Source of the DNA: Oscheius tipulae
Taxonomy: Eukaryota; Nematoda; Chromadorea; Rhabditida; Rhabditidae
NCBI GenBank assembly: GCA_037178975.1
Contig: JASJZH010000002.1
Span: forward strand, 2,604,001-2,668,000
Direction: 5' to 3'
DNA: 64,000 nucleotides
In this document: positions 54,725 to 64,000 of the stretch, piece by piece
Layout of the letters: every line of letters begins with the position of its first letter
Position numbering within the stretch: position 1 is the first letter of the stretch
Made by a program: the position numbers and the translations under genes
The notes under the pieces: generated by a model
Databases searched by the model: none
Told to the model about the DNA's origin: nothing
Seen by the model: only the letters and a program-made list of their open reading frames with translations

Positions 54725-56661
54725 TATTGTATCACGTATGAAGTCTCTATGTTTGACCTTTGCCATCTATATGGTTTCTGTTAGAAAACTCACTAGTTAG
54801 TACGCTCCAATGCCAAAAATTATAACCTTCTTTCGTCGAACCGTATCGGCCACTTCTGTTTCTGAGCCAGCGGTATGAGAATTTTTTTATTTGTGATTTT
54901 GGTTATGTTGAAGAGACAGAGACACACTCTTCATATACAAAAGTATAGAGAGGCTATCATAGGCTTGTGAGAATAGAAAAAATAACGTGGCTCACGAATA
55001 AGAATACTTACCAAACTGCTGAGGCATAGAAAAAAATTACTCAAGGTTTGGTGCTATGAAAAGCTTTTTGACTCTAAGAAAGGTCGGTATCGTCGAGTCT
55101 TGTGACAGATACTTTTATATTGGCAGTGAAATAAGGATTCTGAAGACCCCAGAAGAATGGGAAAGTGACAGAAAATAAGATCTTCAGTGCTTTTCCTGTA
55201 TTTTTTCTCCTCACACTGATGTATCCAGCGTAGTTCGCGAATCCGGAAACCTTTTTTTGAAGATACTGAAACATTGAAAAATAAGATGTTGGAAGACATG
55301 AAAATTCTTTTCATGGCGATTTTCAATGGCTGGCCAGAATCCTTGTATCCTGTAAGTGAAACAAGAATGACGGAGTTTCAGTGATGCGAAAAGACTTCGA
55401 TACTAGCTCTCCTGACGGCGAAGACGTCGTAGACTACTGGTCAATAAAAAAAGAAATTTTTTTTGTTTCAGCAGATGTGGAAACGACCAACACTACGTGG
55501 AATTGTCTTGGGTAGATAGTGAAACAAGAAAAATACTGGATTTGAGGTAAACAAAATAAGATAAACAAAATAAGGAATGACCAAGAGGAGGGACTATGTT
55601 GGTAACGTCGTCTCGTACATGTATTTCACTTCGACGACAGTCGCCATCATGTATCTGGTACGAGAAGTACTCTTACGAAGATAATGAAACATTGAAAAAC
55701 ACGACTGAATGTGTAAAAAGTTTAAGCATATGAAACGGTTGTGATTATTTATTATCCAGAGTCAGCACGATTGACAAAAAAACATGGTGCGTTGAACAAT
55801 GACATGAAAATGGCAATGAAAGTTAGGAGAAGGATAGAGGGTTCAGCTGAATCAATCATTTTTTGTTCTTTTTGTATCGTCCACCGGTCTGCGAACAGTA
55901 TAGTCGGTCCGAGAACTCCAATGAAGATGTTGAAATCTTGAACGAACGAAAGTGAACTCTCCTTGTTTCTATGAAGAAACCTCACAGATGTAGCATTCAG
56001 TCTAACGTGAAAAAGTACAGAAACAGGTCTGCGAAAAAAAAAGTACAGAAACAGGTCTGCGAGACATAAGGAGGGAGTGTTTTCGATACATACCAACATT
56101 ATCAGAAAATACTCACTTGCCGAGGTGCCACGGGCGAAACTTGGTCAAAAGTCGGGAGAGAGATTGTCGAATTCAAAAGGAAAAGGCTCAAAGTGGTATA
56201 TACTTGTAGAGCTTGACGAGTACAGTTCAATTTAGATGCGGAAAAAAATATTCGTTGTCAAGCTACAGCGTTTGAAAATAAAAATAGTATACGTATTTTT
56301 TTGATTTCCGCTGCTCCCTCCGTGTGGCCATTGCTTCGGATATTAAGAAGAACCTCGAGACCCGTTATCGTCAGACGCTCTCAACCAGGAGGCTCTTCGA
56401 GGAAATATCCACTCCTGTGATCGGACAGCTCCAGAAGAAGGACGGATCGCCAACTAACTGCCCCCAAGGTGTGCGAGATCAAGAGAGGTCAAAGAGTGGA
56501 AAGTGAGTTTAACTGATTAGCAGTGGTCTTTAGCAGTCGTTTTACTGGGAAAATGACAAGGTAGGTGGGCCCCTAAGATGCGCAACAAGAAGGTAAGATA
56601 CTGAATTTGTATTCAGACACCACGTGCCAAATGTCAAGACAGTATTAACCTATTTCATTGC
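54725..56661. other. unassigned region with recurring minus-strand splice-like motifs
   Basis: On the minus strand, frames such as SGFANYAGYISVRRKN with FPFFWGLQNPYFTAN (about 55074-55274) and FIGVLGPTILFADRW (about 55780-55930) look partly coding. The text ttttcaatgtttca(g/t)tatcttc recurs at about 55258 and 55680. A 27-bp tandem duplication (aaaaagtacagaaacaggtctgcg) lies at 56012-56061. At 56324-56506 a plus frame IASDIKKNLETRYRQTLS is open. I cannot assemble or identify a gene; a decayed membrane-protein gene is possible. Confidence 0.25.
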
Positions 56662-57648
56662 TCACACAAAAAAGATGAAGAGTACGTGTATGAAAGTCAG
56701 CAGTAGTCCAGATGTATGTCTTGAACTAAGCGTCTTCTGTTCCGTTATGCTGTAACTAGCCATAGCTCCTGTAAAATTAATTTTTGCGCTTGAAAAGTAA
56801 AAGTGGAATGTGCTCCAGATGCCAGAATCACACGTCCCTGTCTCATTGTAGTGAAGTCTAAAGGACGTCGAAATACTTTTTCAATTCAAAACTTACGTAA
56901 GAGTTTGGCTACTGCAATAGACATATATAGCTTCCGACCCGGTTGCTCCGCCGAGTACAGTGACTGTAATCAAAGCCGGCTTTTCTGGGAGATCAAAGTT
57001 GTGAGGAAGAGCCCTGACACACCTGTGTTTAGTGTCAACGAATTATTTTGTGGCAGATTCGGGAAAGGATAGTTCCCGGAAGTGTAGATGCCAGTTGATG
57101 GGATGGGAACATTGTAGAATGCTGCAAAATTTTATTTTGAAGCATTCAATACAATTTACTGTTGTTTTGGCTCGTGCTTATTATCTCAATCTCTGACTTG
57201 CTGCGAATTATCGTGTTCAGCCGACCAGGAATTTGCTGTGGAAAAGTAGAAGAAGAGGTCCTAGACTCGTCTTCAATTGAACAGAGAGACATAAAGACCG
57301 AGAGGAATACTGAAGTTTTCACACACCCAAAAGAGTAGGTCGGCTTTGCGTATGGGAGATAGTCTCCGACCTGCTATACAATCGAGGACATATTCTAAAA
57401 TCATTCTCTCTCTCTTTTTGTGGTCCAATGTGCTAACCCTATAGCCTCGGCTCAGCATGAAATTTCTCGCAGTATGGACCTCGCTGTAGACAGTAAAAGC
57501 TCCAACTGTGTTCTCCGGAGGTGATGATCTTCCAAAATATTCGGCATCTTGCCAGTATATCAGTGTGTAATAATCTAGCGAGGGTGTTACCACGGAGAGA
57601 GAGAATGGCTGATAAGCTCTGTGAGTGGAAATTGGAGCTTCGGAACCT
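56662..57648 (-). CDS. putative secreted, possibly GPI-anchored CUB-like protein (5' end unresolved)
   Basis: The first supported exon (from 57648, after tgacag) reads STHRAYQPFSLSVVTPSLDY, YTLIYWQDAEYFGRSSPPEN and FTVYSEVHTARNFMLSRGYR, which resembles the nematode CUB-like (DUF141) fold. Later exons: QQIPGRLNTIIRSKSEIEII; FYNVPIPSTGIYTSGNYPF with PNLPQNNSLTLNT; a 38-nt intron; PALITVTVLGGATGSEAIYV with YCSSQTLT; a second intron (gtaagt...ctttag); then HYNETGTCDSGIWSTF and a C-terminal hydrophobic run SGLLLTFIHVLFIFFV before TGA. The hydrophobic tail after a polar region suggests a GPI-anchor signal. C. elegans relatives are pathogen-response genes (family knowledge). No signal peptide or start was found; the middle exon joins are uncertain. 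Confidence 0.5.
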
Positions 57649-58005
57649 CTGTCAATTTTGCACAATTTTGAGAAAATCTTCATATGAGTCCTCTTATGAC
57701 ATATAGATCTCATGGAAATAAATACTGGGTGTACAAAGAAAGAAATGTGAGCTACCAAGAACCGAATCGAATTTGAAATCACAGGGTTTCACCTAGGAGA
57801 GAGAGGGAGAGAAAATATGTGCTACTACCAGAGGAGAAAATGGAAAAGACCCGTTAATTAAACAATCGTACTGTAGTTAGCCGCATATATACTGTGTACA
57901 AAAAGGGACCACGTCGAGGGTTACCGGAAATTGAGAGAGAGTAGAGGGAGAGATCAGTTGGGAAGCGAAACTATAGTTTACGGGAGAGAAACTAAGGAGA
58001 AAAGT
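57649..58005. other. short intergenic, 3' of MED13
   Basis: Upstream of the CUB-like gene and downstream of the MED13 stop codon (both on the minus strand). Purine-rich GAGAGA tracts at about 57795-57815 and 57930-57955. No clear poly(A) signal or promoter recognised. Confidence 0.3.
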
Positions 58006-61000
58006 TCAGAGGTAGACGCGAGCTACCGCGTGGTAAAGGCGAAGTAGGTTTTGTACGTGGATTGGGAGGCAGGAGACCCGATCCATCGAGACCCGGTCAA
58101 TGTTGAGCCAGCTCAACTGGTTGTAGGTCTCGAGCACGTATCTGAAAGACAAATTTGATAATGTTAGAAAGACAGAGAGACAGAGACTTACCTCAAGACA
58201 GCGTCGGTCCTGTTGCTATCCAGCGGATGCGAAGAGTCAATCTGTTCATTTTTGGGCTTCTCGGTCTTCTTCTCCGTGACAGCCGTGATATCCTCATCGT
58301 CCAGTCCAATATTTTGATTGTTGATATGAAGAGAGGCTTTGAAATGATTCGGAAGCTTCCTCTTTGCTTGCGGACAACTTGACCAGAACCAGTCGGGAAG
58401 ATCTTTTGCCGGAGCAGTGGAAATGTAGAATCCAGTAGCTAGAGGCTGATTCTGGATCGATTCCATACTGGTGTGGTCAAAGACGGACATGTCAATTGTT
58501 CCGGATCGTAGACTTCCAATGCGACCGGGGGCTTCGTTGCTACCGTCAATGTTCGTGTTACTGACGTCTTCCATGATACTGTCAAATTCGTTGCCTAGTC
58601 CCAATCCGTCACCAAAGTCCATGTCAAAGTCGTCCGTGTCCATATTGTGCTCGTTGCCGGAGTCCTCACGACTAGCCAAGTCGATGTTCGTGTTGACAGT
58701 GAAGACCATGATGTGTGTGGCGGAGATCTCACCGGGAGTGGTGATCTTGTTTCTTCTGAAAATCGAAACGTATTTTTCGAAGCTGTATCTCTGCAGGCGA
58801 CATTAGCTACATTTACATCGCCCTCTCTGTCTCTCTGTTGCGACTAGCCCGTATTACCTCGTTTTCAGACCAAAAGAGATATTTCTGCATGGGGAAGCTC
58901 TATAAACAGATCAGATCAAGGACAGATCAACAGTAGAAAGACAGTAGATCAGATCAAGTACTACAACTTTGCAGAACATGAAAAAAGTAAGAAATGCTGT
59001 CTTGTGATCAATAAATGCACATGAGTCTCTAGATAATTTAAAGGCAGTGTTGACGTGAGATAAAACGGGTGCGAAATTTGAAAATTTGTGTGGAAACCAT
59101 ATAGAAAAAAATGCGCACTTTGAATAAACTAGTAAAAACTCACACTTTAACGGCCTTGTCGTTCGGGTCGAACAGTTTCGGGAACACCTTGACGTACGGC
59201 TCGGCTTCGAATGAGATGCAGCAAGCTGCGATGATATTGGGCATTCCGGCTGCTCCTTCGGTTTCGTGACAGGGCTTGCATCCGTCCTTGGGCTTGTTCG
59301 AGAGCTTCCTCAGATACGTCTTGGATAGGAGGTAGGTCCATGCCTTGAACTCTCCATGTCCCATCTTCCCCAGCCGTCCGATGACTAGACGAACTGACTT
59401 GATATCCAGAGTGATGATACCATGAACAAAGACCATCAGTTTAGCCATCGCGTCCCGAATCTGGGTGTGGTTCTTGAAGCGATAGTTCCCCTGATGTCCC
59501 TTCAGATTCGGCTTCATGTTGATGACGACGCTCTGGTTGATTCGACCGAGTTCGTCAGTGACAGTGGCGACGAGGTAGTCTCCTCCGACCAGGCAGTAGT
59601 TCATAAAGAGGACATACTCGTCCGGGGAGCGGTAGATGATTTTGTCTCCTCCGGCAGACAGTTCAGTGCGGGGCTTCTGGACGAGAAAGTAGGGACAGCT
59701 CGGGATCTGAAAGCTAATTGTGAGTATGGTAGAGACGCTCTCTGTTCGTGTCTCTGGCTAGTATAGTAGTCTACCAGGAAAATTAAGCGAAGCTCCCTTT
59801 AAACAATAGAATAGCAACATCTTTTTCGATTCGATTTCAAATGAGTTCTACTAGTGTAATGAAGTTCTTGGCAAGTCAAGAATAACCCCCAAGTTCTTGC
59901 TGCCCAAAGGGAACCATTAGATTGCTGCTCGCCTGTGACGACAGCCTGTTGCCCTCGTCTGCTATGCTACCAGTGTTTGGTCCGTGGCTCTCAGATCATG
60001 GCAGCCTGGGAATTTTACCACAACAAGACGGATTTCTACGACTATTGCGAGAACGAAGACCATGTTTACTAAGAGTCATGGGAGAGGCATTGACTGCCAG
60101 AAAGTTGGCTCCTGGCACTAGGGGACCTACTAATATCAGCCTGCGACTACGTCTACTGATCCATTGATTAGGACAAACAGTACTACGGGACTTGCGAGAG
60201 AACGAGGTCACATTGGAATGGGGGGGAGGCATGACTTCAAGGTCTACTTTCGTTTTTCTTGTGCTTCCCTGTCTGTAGTCTTGTCTTTCTGGACCGCTGG
60301 TGCTCTCCTTCATGTATCCGAAAACTTGAAAAAACTCACATTATAGAGCATCTGGGGCATCACTCTTTGCCATTCGTTGATCTGGTTGAACAGCGAATAG
60401 CCCGGACCACATTTGGTCATGAATCGGGACTGAACTGCTCTCACAACTTCCGGGGTTCCGATCCTAGGAGCAGTGTAGATGCTCCAACAATGGTCAAGCA
60501 CGTCGTCTTGTGGACTGTGGTCATCCAGGAACTGGTCGTTGTCTCTGTTGTTCTTCCAGGCTGAAAAAAAAGAAATTACACTGAAAATGGGCGGATCCCT
60601 ACTCTGAATCTTCGGGTTGCCGAAACCACGATGGTTATCGACCAAATTAGCTATGCAGCCGTTGTAGTCTGTCACTTCCTTCAGTTCAATCAGTTCCAGC
60701 ATCAGCTGCGTCCTGTTCTGTTGCTTGATCCGGGCACAAATCGCGTTGTAGGTCCTGATGATAGCCGTCATAGCGATTCGGGCATTGACCGCAGTCCTGG
60801 ACTCGTGGTCCCAGGAGAATGGGTTCACCTGATGGTTACGTCAGTACAGAAAATACGAAAAACCAACCACATAGATGCAGATGATATGGGGAAGAGCCAC
60901 GTAGTCGTCTTGAGGGATCTCTTCAGGCTCTAGGGGTGGATCTACTGTCGCGTTCAGAGCAGCGGGGTTAGCAGGAGGGACAGAGGTGTCGGGTGTGGCA

Positions 61001-64000
61001 TTGAGCAGTTCTTCTAGGCAACTGCTGCGTCTTTCAGTACTGGCTCCGGGAGTATCGTCCTGAAAAACTAGGTATTTTAAAAGAATGACAGTCTCGCTGT
61101 CTACTTAGTCTAACCATTTAAGAAATACTGACTACTGTCTCTGCCAAACAGTCTGAACGGCAGTCTGTGAATGCCATTCTGTCCCACATTCCTGTCAATC
61201 TGTCCACCTATCTACCTGGTAGTGATAACTTGCATACTTTTAAATAAACTGAATCGTGTTTTGTTGATCGGTGTCCATGTCCTCTCTATTTCCCAAACTG
61301 TCCATGTCAATGTGACCACTGTTAACTTGCTAAGTACATTCCACTCTTATGTCAACATTTTCTTCTATCTGCTCTTTCACAGTGTCCAGGTGTCTCATTG
61401 TTCTCCACTGACAGTCCCTGTCAATTCCCTCTCTTCTATTTGTGTCTCTCCCATCTTATCACTGTCAAGCTGTCTCTTCTCATTCTTTTCTGCGTGAGAC
61501 TTTACATCTTTTACTATCCCTCTATATACTTTTGGTCTAAGACTTTCACACTGTCAAAAAGATAGGATTCCAAATGTTACCTTGACCGGTTCGGGCTCCT
61601 TCTCTTTCTTCCCGCCCTTTTTTGCCGGTGCGGGAGCAGTGGAAGGCGGCGGAGGAGTAGCAATCACGACTTCCTCTTCCACCAACTCTCCTCTGTCCCT
61701 AGCTTCTTGTTCCATTTTCTTCTCGCAGGCACTGGCTGTTGATGAGAGTTTCTGTTTTTTTGCCCTGTACTCCTGAGCAATCTGACGGCGGAACTCTTCG
61801 CGATTGAAGAGACAGTCATTCTTGTCGAGGACTATGGCCACTGCTTCTTCCATCTGTTGGGTAAAGAGACGGAGTCGAGCAATGACGGTCTTGTCCTGGA
61901 CCTCCTTATCGACAATGTCGAGGAAATTAAAGGTGTTATTGTGGTACTTGGTCCCTGGACGACCACGACCTCCTGCGCGAATGATTCCGTCACGAACGTC
62001 GTCGTAGCAGAGAGCAATGTGCTTTCCGAACTTCAGCCGCTCGTATTGACTGAAAAGCACTGTTCTGAGAGAGAGAGAGAGAGAGAGAGTGAAACAGAGA
62101 GACAGAGGGACATAGAGACGGAGAAACTACTCACGATGACAGATTCTCCATGTACTTCAGAGTTTGGGCATGAACTTCGGCATTGTCCGGAATGACAGCC
62201 AGATAGAGAATATCTTTTGGAGCATCAACAGGTCCCAGACCAGTTTCCTCCCAAAGTGCGAGCATCTAAAATTTGAATTTCGCAAAATAGAAGGTAAAAA
62301 CTAACGCTGGGAGCAAAGTGATGCAATTCCCGATCCAAAACTGCGCAGACCATTGGGACAGGCTCTACGACATGGGAAAGGTCCAGCTCTTCGGTTTTTG
62401 TCGAGACTTGTTGTCGCATCTTGGACAGATCCCTCCATATCAGAGGACCTTCTAGGGTGTTCGTATCCCGCACGATCTTCATGCTCTCGTCCAGAATTGG
62501 CTTCAGTTTCTCGCAGACACTGGGAATCAATGCCTCGTCCTCATCGCCGACTTGCAACTCGTTGGCAACCTAAAAGAAACTGGTCAGTCTCTGCCTCACT
62601 GCATATCTCTACTTATCTCTGTATTCTTACCTGAAGTCCCCAAGGATGAAAGAAAGTCGCGTAGCTGACATCCTTCCTATCCGGTCCTCTCAGCGGACTC
62701 AAAGCCGCATCCACAGCCGAGTTTCCCAACAGAAGCAGTTCCGTCTGATCGACATAGCTCATGATGAACTCCGAATTGCTTCCAGGGATTCCTCTGTCAT
62801 CTTCTGGTGCGAAAGCCTTCTCCATGTCCTCTGCCGTCGTAGCCAGCGAGTTGATAGTCCTCCCGACATAACTCTTCAAGCACATGATCCTCAGCTGATT
62901 CATCACAGCCCGATCCGAATTGACCGTACTGTCCAGGATGTACTTGGGAATTGATAAGGATTTCGGATCGTAGCCGTGATAGGGACCTAGAGCCGGGGTT
63001 ATGGCTTCTTTCGGTCCAACACCAGTTGCTTCCTGGGCATCCTCGGGGAAGAGACCATTGTACATTGACAAGTATCGGTGTCGAACAGCGCTAAAACATA
63101 GTTTTAGGCAAAAGGATTTACCACCCTACCTGAATCCACAATTGCAATTCTGATTCTGACTGCTGTAGAAGCCGCTATAAGGAGGAAGGTTCATTTGCAT
63201 CGGCGCGGGACGTCTCAAAACTTCGGGCGGGATCAGATACAGCCCCAGTTCCCTTGTCTTAATAGTCACGTTACAGGAGCAGAGCGGACAGGCGTCGAAG
63301 CAGATGTCATAGTGCAGATCCAACAGGGTGTCTTGCAAAATGATGGTCAAGACGATAGACGAAGCTTCCGGCGCCAATCTCTCGTTCAGAGCCACAGTCT
63401 TCGGGACCTTCTTTGGTCCTGGCAGGTACCGATACCTCAGGGGCAGCATGTCCATATGTCCCAGAGTCATTTGGTATCCGACAGTGGGTAGGGCCGGCGG
63501 AGAAGGTGGTCGTGGTTCCTGGAGCTGTTGGACAGGCTGGACAGGCTGCGGAGGTGGGGCTTGGTTTTGGAACGGTCCGGGTCCTCCCACACCGCATTGT
63601 TGGTTCATGGGAAGACCCATTCCCAGCGGTGGAGCCATGGGAATCACTGGCGAACTGATCTGCGGAGCCATCATCCCCATCGGCTGGTCCCAGGGATTCA
63701 TCGGAGGTCCCATCGGATTCATTGGGGGACCCATCTGCGGATGTTGCATCTGCATCTGCATCATGTGTCTCTGCTGCATCTGGTGTTGTTGGTAGGCATT
63801 CATCGGAGCGTTCATTCCCATCGGATTCATCTGATTCATCATCGGTCCTCCGCTCATCGGGCCCATGTTTCCCATCATCGGATTTGACATCGGACCGTGG
63901 CCCATCCCTCCAGACATCGGCATGTGACCCATCGGACCCGAGTTCATAGGTCCTCCCATTGATCCCATCGCGTTCATCGGATTGTAGAGTGGGCTGGCCC
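58006..64000 (-). CDS. let-19: Mediator complex subunit 13 (MED13), C-terminal part; 5' end beyond window
   Basis: MED13 is the large subunit of the Mediator CDK8 kinase module (let-19 in C. elegans), a nuclear regulator of RNA polymerase II transcription. About eleven exons, some 1,300-1,400 codons. In order: a Met/Gly/Pro-rich segment at the edge ([16 protein letters not shown]); [27 protein letters not shown] with its Cys cluster; [156 protein letters not shown]; end HAVARVYL and TGA (58006-58008). The C-terminal MID/PIWI-like module is complete. An Ala/Pro/Lys-rich insert ([17 protein letters not shown]) occurs mid-way. The intron 59708-60334 contains a foreign gene fragment. Confidence 0.92.
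59890..60335 (+). pseudogene. gene fragment in MED13 intron related to 37.3-38.4 kb
   Basis: Starts ttgctgcccaaagggaaccattagattgctg, close to the start of the 37.35-kb remnant, and continues with [14 protein letters not shown] in one frame and [16 protein letters not shown] in another, the same dual reading as at 37.4-37.9 kb. A later match is the DCQK-coding stretch (attgactgccagaaa). Full of stops; opposite strand to MED13. Confidence 0.45.

Noticed and set aside
63126..64000. Sec24- or collagen-like reading of the Met/Gly/Pro-rich segment
   Set aside because: Downstream text in the same exon ([17 protein letters not shown]) and later exons are MED13; the low-complexity part has no Gly-X-Y periodicity.

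Overview
The window is nuclear DNA of a nematode, most likely a rhabditid-type worm. The evidence is a major-sperm-protein fragment, five divergent nuclear hormone receptors (four in a tandem cluster), a PAT/DIRS-type tyrosine-recombinase retrotransposon, and genes built from short exons with many introns of only about 37-46 nt (gt...ag, usually ending ttttag or tttcag). There is no bacterial operon structure. Exon joins were made by eye from reading frame, splice sites and family resemblance, so single boundaries may be wrong.

Layout. 0.4-5.9 kb: two tandem TTC39-type TPR genes (+). 5.9-7.5 kb (-): a histidine-phosphatase gene and a putative small membrane protein. 8.4-17.2 kb (+): four tandem nuclear receptors, three of them sharing a conserved block about 150 bp before the start codon. 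17.25-34.05 kb (-): a long, intron-rich dynein heavy chain whose AAA1 and other P-loops look dead and whose frame stops after AAA5. Its introns hold a 5'-truncated MSP copy, a tRNA-like sequence and, on the other strand, a small secreted-peptide gene. 34.4-37.3 kb (+): a small acidic protein and a fifth nuclear receptor. 37.3-41.2 kb: degenerate Thr-rich coding remnants, foldback elements, a 21-G tract and an isolated ankyrin exon.

41.2-52.4 kb (+): probably one gene, a protein kinase followed by about 31 ankyrin repeats (the RIPK4/ANKK1 order). Its two parts are separated by a 6.2-kb intron filled with nested transposons: a TTAA-flanked element, a PAT-type retrotransposon inserted inside it, and an adjacent mariner. 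Donor and acceptor phases match across this gap. A dispersed repeat inside the kinase supplies a splice acceptor and a few codons of the catalytic loop. The ankyrin exon is a near-identical tandem array of 99-residue (three-ankyrin) units.

53.4-54.7 kb holds a Merlin-like element and a GC-rich MITE. 56.7-57.6 kb (-) holds a putative secreted, possibly GPI-anchored CUB-like protein. 58.0-64.0 kb (-) is the C-terminal part of Mediator subunit MED13 (C. elegans let-19), cut by the window edge.

Strongest candidates for something undescribed: the transposon-split kinase-ankyrin gene with repeat-derived catalytic-loop codons and a homogenised ankyrin array; the pseudo-motor dynein; and the shared promoter block of the receptor cluster.
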